Below are positions 23,062 to 35,160 of a DNA stretch of 64,000 nucleotides, in pieces; within the stretch, counting starts at the first letter, position 1, and every line of letters begins with the position of its first letter. A model generated the notes under the pieces. The model did not search any database, was not told where the DNA came from, and was given only the letters and a program-made list of their open reading frames with translations. Where the stretch lies: positions 42,269 through 106,268 of the forward strand of contig MVAQ01000053.1 of the NCBI GenBank assembly GCA_014825775.1. The letters run 5' to 3'. Made by a program: the position numbers and the translations under genes. Source of the DNA: Krasilnikovozyma curviuscula. Its lineage: Eukaryota; Basidiomycota; Tremellomycetes; Cystofilobasidiales; Mrakiaceae.

Positions 23062-23901
23062 TGTATATGAGCTATAGAGAATTTGAAAACTGGGTAGGAA
23101 AGGTTGGGTGGGCGTCGAGCAACAGGTTGAGGTCGGGTTCACGGGGCGTTTGTTCGAGGGTACCAAAAAGGCAACAATTATATTCTCAGTCTGAATCTCG
23201 CGAATATGGTTGAATACACAATACAGAGGTGCAACTCGCTTGATGAGATGGGCTGGAAAGAATCTTACGTAGTTTGAACCAAAACGACACGAAACAGGGC
23301 AGGGCAACAAGCTGTGCGCGCTACCGCTAAGATTTTTGACGCTGGCGAAGCAGGTAAAATCCAGGAGCGAATTTGAAGAACTGCGCTGGATAACAGCTTC
23401 AAGCACAATTAACATCCTAGCAACAAGAGTTCAAATCGGTGGACTTTGTTTCGGCCAAAGCGATGCGCACGGTCGTGAATCACATCGCGTTTAGGTGAGT
23501 CTCACAACGCAGCAAACTTGGTCGCAAATACGTATTGAATAAATGCCAATTATAGACATCATAACTTGTAAGGGGTATAAGAGTTGCGTGGGAGGTGGGG
23601 GTGATGAAAGTCACTGAATGGAACGGATATGGAGTGAAGAAGAAAAAGAAGAAAGATGCAAGGGGTAGCAGAAAGGTCTACATAGACGATTCTTCAAGTG
23701 AAGTCGTCTGGTTCTAATGTCCGTACCGGCATTAGACGAGCGTCGGATGGAAAAGATGAGCGTCCAGTTTTTGGGTCGTGAAATGGGGCGTTACAGTGAT
23801 GGTACAGCACCTGAACCAGTCCCACAAGCACTAGGTTAGTTTGACGGAAAAAGACACAAAAAAATACGGATTTGACTCACCAAGCTCAATGAGGTGCGAA
23901 A
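23062..23901. other. Intergenic, POM1 3' end to SSO1 promoter
   Basis: 840 bp between tandem minus-strand genes. It should contain the POM1 3' UTR and the SSO1 promoter and leader. An A/G-rich tract lies at about 23,630-23,665. No coding potential is supported. Confidence 0.4.
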
Positions 23902-26900
23902 CTAAGCTCTGTCAGAAGTCCTCATTCCGCTGGCTCCAACAACGGAGTACTGGCTCTTAACCCGGCCACCAGGGCTGGCAGTAGAGCCAGAGCTGAGGTT
24001 AAGGTGTTGGACTGAGTTGGTGCTGGACATGCGAGTTGAGATGCGGGCTGAGAGCGGGGTTGGAGCTGAAATCGTGAGCGGTTGCTGGAAAAGATGACGA
24101 TAACATCAGCTTCAACAGCATAGGATACGCAAGCTCCCACATGATCTGCTCACCTTCTTTAAAGATGTAGAAGGAGATAATAGAAACGAAGAGTCTTCTT
24201 TTCTCAATCGACCCAAACTGCTCGTCCCAGAGCTGCTGACACCAACTCCGTTCACAACTCTTCCGCCAGTCGACACAACGTTCCTCTTTGTGGTTGAAGG
24301 TGGGAGAGCTATGGTCTTCTTGGCCCGTTCAGTGAACCAAGGATGTCTCAAAGCAGCGTTCGGCTTCAGTCTTCTGTCGGGATCCCAGACCAAGCACCTC
24401 GCAATGAAGTCGACGAAGTTGAGTTCTTCGTCCGTCGCCTGCTGACCGGAGGTGCTGTTTGGAGCTGGGATTTTGAGGACTTGGTGAAGAGTTTTAGTAC
24501 CTGGACGACGTCGTTTGCCCTTTGAGTTCACGACTGGTCGAGGGGTACCAGTGTTATCTGCCAAGGGAGTAAAGTTAGATGTAGGACTAGACGGCCAGTT
24601 CGAGGAGAAGTAACTCACCAAAGAACAACCTTCTACGGCCACTCTTTTCTACAAGATACCTATCCGGTACACCAAGAACTTCCATAATGCAGCTCAGCTG
24701 TTCACCTTCGTTTTCACCAGGGAAGATCGGATATCCAGTGTATAACTCGGCCAGTATGCAGCCAAGGGACCACATGTCGATAGCCATGTGATAGTTCATA
24801 CCCAGAATAACTTCAGGAGATCGGTAGAAACGCGATTGGATGTATGTATATACTGCGAGGGGAAGGCCAATTAGCAAGGGTCTCAACTAGCTTCGGTGAG
24901 CAAAATTAGATACCTTTCTCGTGCTCGAAGCAAGATGATCCAAAATCGATGACCTTAATTCCAGATCGAGAGGGATGACTCAACAGGATATTCTAGTGAA
25001 TCATCCGAAATGATAAATGACAATGTGTAAAAATGAACGTGAAACTGAAAGCGCTTACCTCGGGCTTGAGGTCGCAATGAACGACTCGGTGGTGTCTCAT
25101 TAAGATCAAACTCTGCAGCAGCTGTGTCGTGAATCGTCTTATGAGAGTGGTAGTGAACCCTGCAAACGAGTTGGCTTTAATGAGTTCGTAGAGGTTGATG
25201 CTGAGAAGCTCAGTAGCGATGCAGAGATGGTTTCGGAAGTAGAAGTGCTCAGTCATTTTAATGACATAGTGTTTCTCATCAGGATCCTTGAAAATCAATG
25301 ATGTTAGTATTATAGTCAATCAAAGAACCTAGGTAACAAAGAAAAATGAATTGGTTCGCAAATACTCACCCATTTCTTCAGATTTTCCAAAATCTTGACT
25401 TCAACCAGTGCTTGATGGTGGAACCTCTTCTTGTTTCTAATGATCTTCACAGCAACACTCTTCCCGGTAGCATGATCTCTGCATTGGAGAACTTGTCCGA
25501 ACGACCCTTTCCCGAGGAGTCCAACGACTTCGTATCGATATGATAGATGATCGCCTTCAACAATCAGGTAGTCGCCTCTGTCATCGTCGTAACCATGGTT
25601 GTTGTCACTTTCGTCTCTTGTTGAAGGCTTCTTGGCGGAATCCGCACCTACGTAGTAAATGGCTGGGTAGTCGATGATTTCCTTTCGCTCAAAGTCAGAC
25701 AGCTTGGTGAAGTACATCTTGATGGCAGCTATGAAAAAACAGCAAGGAATCCAAACCCGTTTGTTCGAGTAAATAACGTGGAGTAGATAGAGCGGTAAGA
25801 AGAGCCACTTACCGAGAGGAGTGAGAGCTGAGGACGGCTCGACTGGTTCGGGGAAATTCATCATGGCTTCGATCTCACTGCTGGTAGCACCATTAGCAGC
25901 CTTCTTGTGCTTTTGTCGAGACATAAAGAATGCCATTTCTTCATCTCCGAGGACCTCGTCATCGTCCACTATAGGAAATAGTGAATGAGACTCAGTGGGA
26001 ATGACACTGGCGCTGGAAGGTCGTCGATTGGAAGGTGCGTTCGCATTGGAGACACTGGAAGCTGCGATCAGAGAAGAGGCAGACGAAGACGACGGAATCC
26101 TTGAGGGAATTGAGAGTTTGGTAATAGCTGAGTGCGATGCAGATTTAGAGGGAGAGGTCACAGGCCTTCCTCGGTCGCTCATAGAACCATGCATGCCGGT
26201 AGAAGATGCGAACGGTTGCTTCCTAGAAGTGCCAAGTGAATCCCTATTTTCTTTCTGCTTCGCGGCAGCAGAAACTGTAAGAGCCGCAGCGGATGATGAA
26301 GGTGGGATCGGAAGTTGCCTTGGAGGTCGACCACTAAAGGAACCAGTCGAGGCGGACGGCACCATGCTGTTTCTTTTGGCATTGTAGGATGAAGCATACG
26401 AACTGAAGTCGTGAGTAGATGCTGATCCTGACATAACAACTGTCGATTGTGGGGAGGAAATGTAGGAGTCATCGTTTTCGCTGAGCAGGCCACCAAATTC
26501 TGACATCTTTGAGACGTGAGAAAGCTTGGAAGAGCTACGAGAAGAGGGCAATCCACTTTTGGCCGGTGCTGAAGATGGGATTGTTCCTGCGCTGCTTCTT
26601 CGAAGAGGAGTTGAGGAACCGCCGGATTGAGAGCCAGCATGATGAGACGACGACGCTGAGGTTATTGTCTGTCGGCTGGATATTCTTGGAATTTTTGTGG
26701 GAGTCGAGGCAGATAGATGCCCGTACATGGAGACGGAATGGTGCATTGCGCTTGATTGTTGAGCGAGAGACGAGTTGGGAGGTGCAACCGAAGGAGAGCC
26801 AGCGATGGTGGGGAGGTTACGACCCGTGGAATCTTTGGATGTATCATTTGACTTCGCGCTTGAAATAGACGACGTACGGGAGGAGACACTAGCACTGTGA

Positions 26901-29900
26901 CTCAGCTTCCCAGAACCATGTGAGCTACCTATACTAGTGTGCGTTTTCTTCAAGCTAGCGACCCGAGCGATGGTGCTTTGACTGAGACCGCTCATCTGCA
27001 TAGGTGGAAGGGGCTCAACAATCTCCTTCCTTTCTTTTTCTGTAGAAGAGATCGTCTGTTTTACCACAGTACACGAGATGAGTTGATGAGTCAGTGCCAA
27101 AGTTGCCAGGAGAGAAAAGCTGACAGAACTTACCTTCCCACGTCTTCTACCTAACAATCCCAAGCTACTGAGCCTGCCCTGACCATACGATTCCTCTTTT
27201 TTCTCTTTTTTCTCTTCCTCCTTGCTATCTTTGCGACCAAACCGACTGTGAGATGTGGATGAGTGTTCCTTCTCATCGCGTCCATCAACCTTGTCGCTCA
27301 ATCCTCTTCTTGAACTGCTGCTCTTCAACATTCCAATACCCATACCGAGAACAGACTTTCTAGCACTATTTCCAGTTGAGAAAGATGGAACGTTCTCAAA
27401 ATGTGGTCCAGAAGGGGTCAGATGGCTGGCTGATGTTCCTGGAGAGATTGAGTACTTCTGTGGAGTCGATGGAACCGGGGGAATCGTGTCCTGCTGGCTC
27501 TCCCTAGCGAAAGATGATGAGGAAGATCTTCTGAAGAAAGGAATTGAGCTTGGTGCAAGACGTCTCGAGCTGATTGATCGAGGGCTCATTGGAATAGCTG
27601 CTGCTGATGGGGTGATTGAATATCCACCGACGCTGGAGTTCACTGAAGTCACGGAGTCATTGCGGTGCGGATCTGGGCGTTCAGCTTCGATGCTTTTGAA
27701 GGAGGGTGAGGAGCCAGGACGCTCGACGGCTGTCCAGGGAGTTGCTGGTGATTCGTAGCTATCCTCTGGTGATCGTGGGAACTCGTATTTATCTGTGCCA
27801 GGTGACAAAGGCGAAGAGACATGCTCACCAGAAGGTTCTCTGCTGTGAGAGCCTTTGGATGACGGTAACTTAAGAGACAAGGCTGACGAGAAGCTCCACT
27901 TCTTGATGGGACCCTTGACTTTGGGACTGCTGGAAGTCGGTGCTGTGACTTCAGCTACGAATGGAGGAGTAGCGGGCCGTTTGTTTCCGTTGGTAGGTAC
28001 TGAGCTCTGAGACACCAGAGGAGGAAATGACGGAAGAACTTTATCCACCTCATCGTTCGGTGTAGAGACCTCTGACGGGGACAGTGCATCGGTGTAGGAG
28101 TATCCAAGATTTGATGCAAACGAAACGTCCCCTATTGATGGTGACAACGGGAATTGGGTTGATTTTCTAGTGTGGATGTTTTTGGGTAGTGGTGGGACTG
28201 GCGGAATGCTGTATTTCTCTTCGTCCGGCATGCCGCCGTTCGAAACCAGTCCAGATGGGTCATACTCGTATTTGCTCGACATGTCGCTTCCACCACTGGA
28301 CCTTCTAGATTTCATGGATGAAGGCTTCACAACCGGAACAGATGAAGCATCGGTGGAAAAGGAAGCTCCAGTGGCAGCTGAGCTGAGAGAACCGCGAGTT
28401 GAGAAGGAGCCTGTAGTTGCGGCGCTGCCTGAGGCGCGATTGATCCGGTCAGGAGTTGGGAGTGGTGGTTCGACCTCATGGTGACTGTTTTGATCTATAT
28501 CTCTCTGTAGCTCCCCAGCAGCATACTCTTGAGCAAGACTACGTCTACTTCCACTCCTGCTGCTTCTACTGGCTGCCCTCTCCCTCTCAGCCCAGACTTT
28601 GGCTGGTGGGGTTGATGGGCGACCACCACTTGCAGGTCGGCTTCCAGCACTTCCAGATGATGAGTGTTTTGCTCGAGTAGAGCGAAAGGACTGGCGAGCA
28701 GGTGAGACGGTTGAAGGAGGTGAATCGAACTTGCCACTGAGTGAGGGTGATGATTGGGGACCGGCACTTTGGGGGACGAATTCTTTGGCTCTTGGAGAGA
28801 TTTCAATCTGATTTGGAGAGCGGTGGTAGTCGTGCTGTCTCCTCTTCTCGTCTAATCTGCGACGGCGCTCCTCTTCTTGGCCCTCGTCCATCCTCCGTAT
28901 CTCGTCGTTTAGCAGATTTGCTCGTGCTCTTTCAGCATCAGCAGCGTCGACCATAGCCATAGTTCCCATTGTACCTGTGCTCCGTTTGCGAACAGGACTG
29001 TCGTCTAGTTCCAATCTCACCGAGTCGTCAACTCCGACGCCCAACCCCACCCCTTCAGGAACAGATGTAACCCAATCAGAAGCAGTCTGAGACGACCTCC
29101 AAGCACGAGCAGCCAGCCAGTTCGAGGTTGTTAGAGATGATGCTGCTGTTGGTTGAGTCCATCGAGGAGTTGCAAGTTCACCGACACCAATAAGCATGTT
29201 CCTGTCGATCTGAGAAGGCGAAGGTGGATCTGGAGTGCTTGGAAATGGGAGATGACCACTGGTAGAATAAGAGGGTATTGGAGACGTGTATGCACTCGAA
29301 ACACGTCTGTAAGTCAGGAGGGAGTCGTTAGTATTCACGTATCTTTGGTTTGGAAAGTGGGCTCAAGAGCCGAAAGCCACTCACGGCGAACGTGACGTTT
29401 CTTTGTGTTTTCTGTCTTCTGAATCGAGAGGGTAAAGGTGGCTGTTCGAAGATGGTATGTGCTGAGCTGATACAAACGGCTGACTTGCTGATCGTGGTAG
29501 AGGAGGCACCGGTAAAGGTCCTGATGACATGGACGACAGGAAGGCTGGGAGTGATGGTGAAGTGGGAAGTCCACTTCCTGGAGAGCTGGAGCTTTTAGAT
29601 TGCGTCGTGTTACTGAGGACCCTTCTTCGTGAGGAACCAGAGCTGGTGGGACCATGAGACGAAGTAGAAGATCCTGGACCGCTTCCACCACCAGTGGGAG
29701 AAGACGAGGGCTGGCGTTGCTGCTGCTCATCCAACACGAGACGCTCAGGCCTACCTTTCCTCCTTGGGCTCAATCCACCAATTGGGCTACCTTCCGTCAT
29801 TGAGCGGCCATGTCTACCTAGTATGAAGTCGTCGTGTAGCTCATGACGAGGTGAATTTGTGGGCGAGACGGTCGAAGCTTTTGGGTCAACAGACTGAGTT

Positions 29901-29947
29901 TTTGAATGAGGTGAAGGCAAAGGGGGTGGGGTGTAGACGAGAGACAT
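23902..29947 (-). CDS. POM1: Very large Pom1-type DYRK protein kinase
   Basis: Pom1 is a cell-polarity kinase, which in fission yeast forms a cortical gradient controlling division site and mitotic entry. From ATG 29947 there is a Ser/Pro/Arg-rich disordered N-terminus of over 1,300 residues with no recognised domain. The kinase domain lies near the C-terminus (25,700-24,300). It has the DYRK box-like [85 protein letters not shown] (YTY activation loop), [10 protein letters not shown] and [15 protein letters not shown] short Ser-rich tail ends in MRTSDRA at 23902. Total length is about 1,800 aa. Two introns, 27,056-27,133 (78 nt) and 25,729-25,812 (84 nt), are stop-free multiples of three and so appear as coding in a plain reading. 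The kinase call is firm; Pom1 rather than another DYRK is inferred from the architecture. Confidence 0.88.
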
Positions 29948-30450
29948 CTACAAGTTCCCAACAGCGAACCTAAATGGACAAGTATGTTCCATAGGCAGGA
30001 GTACCCTGAGTCAGTTCAAACCGTCTTTCGTCGCGCAGAGGTCCATTGAGAAGCCAGGGAACTCACTGCCGATGCTCCTACCTCTCAAGCAGTGCAGAGC
30101 CAGAGTGGACGGATTTTACTTAGGAAGGGTCCGGCAGATGGAATTAGTGACTTGAAGGGAGTGAATGTTGCTGGTGACCCCAAAGTTTTTTTTCCTGGCG
30201 AAGTAGGTCCAAGCTGCCTCTACAGGAGTCGTATTACGCGCGTGTTTGCACAGTGTTTTCCTTTAGAATGGCGACCTCGATGCAAATTGCTCGTCGTAAA
30301 TATCAAGCATGACAATACATCAAACAGCAGACGTGATCTGTTCTCCATAATTCCCAAATGGCCCTGTATTCACCAAGCATCAGCAACTTTCGTTGTGTTA
30401 GTTCCAACCACCCTACTTGTCAGTCGCTCCTGTCTTCCTTGCACCAATAT
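29948..30450. other. Intergenic, POM1 upstream region
   Basis: 503 bp between the POM1 start and the stop of the upstream-placed minus-strand gene. A + strand open frame crosses into the next gene, but it has no ATG at its start and reads as a shadow. No gene is supported. Confidence 0.4.
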
Positions 30451-32305
30451 TCATTCTCCTTCTATCCAAGAATCCCATTCATCGCCGTCCAGAAGCATCT
30501 CTGCTACACCACGGATCGCTCTGCTGCAGTGCTCCCCAATCATCTGGTTTATGAGCTCCCTTTCCTTCAAGACCCCTCGCATTATTTTCTCCACCATCAG
30601 TCTCGTTGACAAGTCGCTATCCAGAGTGATTGGTGGTAAGAAAGGGTGTGGTGCTGTGGGGGGAAGAGGCGGGAGTAGATGCAGGAGTGCTGATAGATGA
30701 GCAGACAGGTAGAAAATAGTGTGAGATGATGAAAGTTTAAACTGGATCTGACGGCGATCTTCCATTGCTGTTACGGGGATAGACTTCTCGTGTTCACAAT
30801 CGTTCGCAGCATTGACACATGGTGCCACGACCCTATCCAATAATTCGCTGGCTAGTGGAAGTACCACGAGCCTTCTGAAGACTACATCCAGTTCCTTGTG
30901 GAGTTTGAGATCAGGCTTTTTCTTCCCAAAAGGCTGCCATTCAATACCTTCAATGAAAACATTAAGAAAGTTTGAGATGAGATGTCGAACGTCGCTGTCG
31001 CACGGTGACTTTTTTATTGATTGTGGTGGGTTGAAAGAAAGCGGTGAGAGAAGGTAGTTTGAGATTTTATGATAGGCAGATACCATGGGTGTGATGAACT
31101 GGCGTTGGACGAGGAGGAAAATCTCCCCTCGTTCGTCAGCAGTGACCAATAATGGAAGAGTGCGACTCAAAACTTTGGGAACAAGCTTCAACAACAATAA
31201 CATCAGCTTCATCGGATGGGTTAGACGCTGTTTATCATCTTGAACACTGGAGCAAGCGCCATCAAGAGCGGCTTCGAGGAGTTGGGCGAGTGTTCGGAGA
31301 AGCTGGATGAGATGGAATGTCAAATGTCGCGACATCGCAGCATCTGGACCACCTGTGCGGGTACGCAGTAGGCCTAATGTAGACGAAATGTCAAGAAACG
31401 AAGATGATAAACACGGCAGGCGTAGTGCTGGGGGGCGAACGTGAAGGTGTCAACGAGAGACAATCGTATCTATTCGAAAACTCTGAAACCGACCTGAAGT
31501 GGGGTGAACGTTTCTTTTGAGGAACATATCTAGCATTGGAAGATCTTTGTCACTGTCATCCACCCAAATTTTTCCCATTCGGAAAGGTGAAGTGATCGTC
31601 TGAGCTGCCTTCTCAGTTGCAGCTGGATCAGCAGTGGCAAATTCCTTCTCTGAGTTACCTTCTGCAGAAGTCACTTTGGATTTCTTTTTGGATAAAGGGG
31701 GTGTCGTTGCGTCGAGTGGAGTTTCCGGTTGTAGACGCTTTTTCGCGCCGGGATGGAGCTGCTTCTTCAGCTTTTGGATTTCTATGACGAGCCAGGATGA
31801 TCGACATTCGATAATGAAGAGCCACAGTATGATTATACAGACATAATCACACATTTCAGAGTCAATTTCAGTGCCAATGTCAAATTGAATCGTAGGAGTC
31901 GACTGACCAACTGAGAGCTGATCATTCTGCTTGGCCCTAGATTCCCCCTCGACTTGAAGCTGCAAGATTCTCATCTTCAGCTTTTGAATTTCCATTTGCT
32001 CACTTACTACGTTCTCTTCTGCCTTCACGTTTAGTCGAGCGAACCATTCTGAAGAATGTTTCAACGAGTTTCGCCTCACGCAGGATGTAGTGAAGATGTC
32101 CGCTTACCATCAATCGAGATGCCAACGGGGCGTGATTTGATAATCGCAAGAGCCTATCCAGAGCACATATTTGGAACATCAGACCAGAATCTGGCTGCAT
32201 TATGTCGTTCTGGCTTAAGACGAGCAAGGAAGCACTTCGCTCACTGACAAAGGCAATCCTCAACTGATGGTCTTCTGAGAGTTTGTTCACAGTAGTTTCA
32301 GTCAT
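30451..32305 (-). CDS. Unrecognised coiled-coil plus helical protein (possible Mei4-like)
   Basis: I do not recognise this protein firmly. ATG at 32305 starts MTETTVNKLSEDHQLRIAF and a helical segment of about 65 residues. A coiled coil follows (SEQMEIQKLKMRILQLQ, then EIQKLKKQLHPGAKK), a basic Ser/Lys linker, and DLPMLDMFLKRNVHPTSG. Splicing (donor near 31,493, acceptor near 31,375) joins this to LLRTRTGGPDAAMSRHLTFH. About 300 residues of Leu-rich helices follow, ending DSWIEGE at 30451. Length is about 480 aa. Intron 31,782-31,907 is 126 nt, in frame and stop-free. The junction between exon 1 (best donor ATG|GTAAGC near 32,108) and exon 2 (SEWFARLNV) does not join in frame with the obvious acceptor, so the model is incomplete there. 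The small size, N-terminal helix and coiled coil with a C-terminal helical domain loosely recall Mei4 (meiotic break formation) or ATRIP. This is speculation. Confidence 0.55.
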
Positions 32306-32775
32306 ATTGCCCAAATTATACTGATGCACGAGCAATTTGTCAGTGGCCGTTTGGCGCAGGTTTCACCAATGTGAAATCTGCCTCCTTAGCAATCCCGCCC
32401 CAGATTCAGATATGCCACCTGTCACAAGTCGCCATCTGGAACTGGAGGCATTTAAGGCAGTAATGAGAGGAAGAGTATACTTGCAAGCAACTAAGAATGT
32501 AAAGGGAAACGGAATCGATGCAAAATACATTCCTTCAAGTCTCTGCGTGTCATGGGAAAGTGGTTTTTGGGGGGTTGAAAGGTCTCATGGGTCAAATCAA
32601 GCGAGTTGAATTGATATGCGATGACATTAGGACGGACTGTGGGTGGGAGGCTGTGGGTGTGACGGTGAAGTGGGGTTTAGTTTTGTAACAGTCAGAGGAA
32701 AGTTGGTTTAGTCTTGAGAAGGAGAAAAGAGACAAATGGTTAATGGCTAGCACTTCGAACAGTTCATGATTCTAA
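32306..32775. other. Intergenic, NAC-beta 3' end and upstream of the coiled-coil gene
   Basis: 470 bp between tandem minus-strand genes, holding the EGD1 3' UTR and the next promoter. No coding potential or repeat is supported. Confidence 0.4.
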
Positions 32776-33741
32776 TCACTTACTCAATTCCTCAAGCTTG
32801 CTCTCGCCCTCAGCAGCTCCTTCCTCGACTTCGAAAGACTCGACCTGTACAATAAGCCACATGTATCAGCAACAGCCTATTGATTTTGGAGAGAGTAGTC
32901 AGAATACTTACGAGTTCTGGCATGTCATCATCATCAGCCTCAGCTGGAGCGGCACCACCAGCAGCTCTGGCGGCCTGGGATTGAGCAGAATAGCTCTCAG
33001 CAAGCTTCCTCAGAGAAGCCAAAGAATCTGGGCCAAGTTGGTTCAAGATTCCTGGAACCAATTCGGTAAGTTCTTTGGTCTGTCCAGCTCCGTAGATAGC
33101 CATGACGGAAGATGGAAGAGCGGCGTGAACTAAAAAAAAAAAAAAAAAAAAAACGAGACACAGTGTCAGCTCTCGAACCGTCTCCTAACAACTTCTACCC
33201 GCGGTCTTCTTTATCCGCCAGTATCATCACATCCTTTCTACAGCTCTAGGATCTGCATACTTGATAAACCAGCTCGTACTAACCTTTAGGCGCAGAGAAG
33301 TGCAAAACGTTTCCGTCCTCCTTGAACATGTTCACTTCTTCCACACCAGTAATTGGTTGGACGTTCAACTTCTTGAGAGCAGCCTGGAGTTTGTTGTCAT
33401 CGGCTTGAGTGGAAGCCAAAGACTTTTTGATGACCTTTCTCCTTGGTGTACCCTTTCCACCTGATTAAGCCCAAAAAGTCCCCCATACACCATACAATGC
33501 CGATTTCGAAGTAGAGTATCACATGAGAGACCAAGTAGAACGAAATATTCCAGGATAGTGTTGAAGATATAATTCAGATTCGATCAAGAGACAAATCGGT
33601 TTTTTGTGGTGCATGGGAGCGCATTCGAGAGTTTAAAAAAAAGGGTGGAGGTATCAGCAAGTGAGCCTGTGACGCCAGAATCTACTCTAGCTTACCAAGT
33701 CTGACACTCGCTTGGAGCTTAGCAAGTTTAGCTTGATCCAT
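32776..33741 (-). CDS. EGD1: Nascent polypeptide-associated complex subunit beta
   Basis: NAC-beta pairs with NAC-alpha at the ribosomal exit tunnel and shields nascent chains. Start [20 protein letters not shown] (ATG 33741) includes the basic ribosome-binding region, continued by PRRKVIKKS. The NAC domain follows: [40 protein letters not shown] and FAIYG-type [20 protein letters not shown]. The C-terminus is acidic ([18 protein letters not shown]) and ends in LEELSK at 32776. The length of about 169 aa is normal for the family. Four exons are inferred; the intron before VHAALP ends in an unbroken T23 tract on the coding strand. Confidence 0.97.
33132..33154. repeat. A23 / T23 homopolymer in an EGD1 intron
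   Basis: Twenty-three A residues in a row on the + strand. On the coding (minus) strand this is the polypyrimidine tract directly before the TTTAG acceptor of exon 3 of EGD1. Confidence 0.95.
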
Positions 33742-34165
33742 CTTGATTGGAAACTATCGACCTTTTTTTTTTTCATCAGGCGAGCAGTAGCAAGACAAGA
33801 TTCCGACAGAAAAGAAGCAATAACGAAAACGAAGAAGCAGATGTTATTAAACCATTTCATTACGAGTCTTTGACAGGAAAGACTTACAAAGTTGACGTTT
33901 GTGATGGCTAGAGGTCGCTTTAACATCGACTTTGTGACTTTTCAATTCCAGCAGACTTTTTTTTTTCCTCCGAGCCACAAACTTTTTCTTTTTTTTTTCA
34001 TTCCGTAAAAGTATTCAGTAGACTAGGATAAGGATACAAACATAAAGATATGAAGGGTAAACACATTCGAAGTACAAAGCTCATAAGAAGGAAGGGCGGC
34101 GACATTAGGTAGTTGCGACAGGTGACTCTTGGATAAAGGCCTATTATCTCGCAGATGAAACTGCT
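33742..34165. other. Intergenic, EGD1 promoter and leader
   Basis: 424 bp with several long A/T homopolymer tracts (for example near 33,757-33,773, 33,958-33,966 and 33,989-34,001). Such tracts are common in promoters of highly expressed translation genes. No other gene is seen. Confidence 0.45.
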
Positions 34166-35160
34166 TCAAAACATGACTGGCTCCACTTTGATGCCATCAT
34201 ATTCCTCGTCACTCTCGACCTTCTCCGGCTTGACCTTCTTCTCGTTGTCAATATTGACATCCCTCTTGACAGCAACAGGATTGACGCTCCTGTCGATTAG
34301 GATCCAACCATTGAGTTCTTTCTTGAAAGTGGCAGCAGTGAACTCAGCGAACTTGTTTAAGGCTGTTGAAATACTTGGTTCTCTGTGGCGAACACAAGCT
34401 GGTCGGTCAGAGCCCCTTCGAGACGCGACGCGATCTTAATGCAAAAGACGTACGCATTGAAGATGAGGTAGAAGTTGTAGAGGAAATAGCAACTCAAAAG
34501 AGATGTAGTGGTGAAAGCCGCCAATCCCAAAGTAATGATGAGGATGGGGAAGAGAATACAACCTGCACCGAAGTATCTAACTTCAACACCGCAGCGTCAC
34601 CAATCAAGTTAAGTGCACACGGACTTACAGCTGAAGAAGAAAACCGCTGAGAACGAGACCAAGACCGCTGTAATCGCCAAAGTGGTGAAGGAGATCAAGG
34701 AAAGACCCAGGACGCAACTGTGGAGCGAAAGAAACAACCTTCGATGTCCAATCCATCAGAACCGAACGTCCAGTCTTACTTACAGGAAGCACAAGATAGG
34801 AACAAATGAGAAGATTGTTGCAGACGCAATGAACACCTATAGTAAAGCCAACAATCTCAGTATAAAGTTTCCTCGAGATGAAACCTTCCTGCAGCTAGAC
34901 GTCCACGGTCAGACGCACAGATATGATTGGATAAGCCTCGCTGAATGCCTTGCCCCTCAAGTAGTTTGGTCTTACGTAGCTAACCTCAACACTGTATGTG
35001 TATTGTCAACAAGGACACAAAGTTTCTGTCAGATCAAGGAGCAATGCCAAACCAGTATTTGATTTGAACAAAGGAGAACTCACACAGTACTCTTGTCTTT
35101 GACGTACTTGACAGCGTCATTGACCAGAGGTTGTATGGCAGCTGGAGTAGGAAGAGACAT
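34166..35160 (-). CDS. Small multi-hairpin membrane protein, promethin/LDAF1-like candidate
   Basis: Six exons join cleanly. They run MSLPTPAAIQPLVNDAVKYV, VEVSYVRPNYLRGKAFSEAY, PIISVFIASATIFSFVPILC, LGLSLISFTTLAITAVLVSF, FGAGCILFPILIITLGLAAF and finally ALNKFAEFTAATFKKELNGW, ending in EPVMF with stop at 34166. The protein is about 205 aa, with two long hydrophobic hairpins (four half-helices) between a short N-terminus and a charged, acidic C-tail. The pattern YPxxxxFxxxxxxFSxVPxxxF resembles promethin/LDAF1, the seipin partner that builds lipid droplets (human: HPFLAFTLLVFIVMSAVPVG). In that model it would sit in the ER membrane as hairpins. Reticulon-like or DP1/Yop1-like proteins are alternatives. 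The topology is seen; the family is inferred. Confidence 0.55.

Noticed and set aside
26179..26640. Long minus-strand second frame inside POM1
   Set aside because: An out-of-frame reading of the Ser-rich N-terminus; no splice sites or domain support it.
27255..27758. 167-codon + strand frame opposite POM1
   Set aside because: Antisense of a low-complexity Ser/Pro region, which creates spurious open frames; no other evidence.
30092..30700. 202-codon open frame on the + strand
   Set aside because: It begins with GTG, not ATG, has no domain, and overlaps the real minus-strand helical gene; it reads as an antisense shadow.
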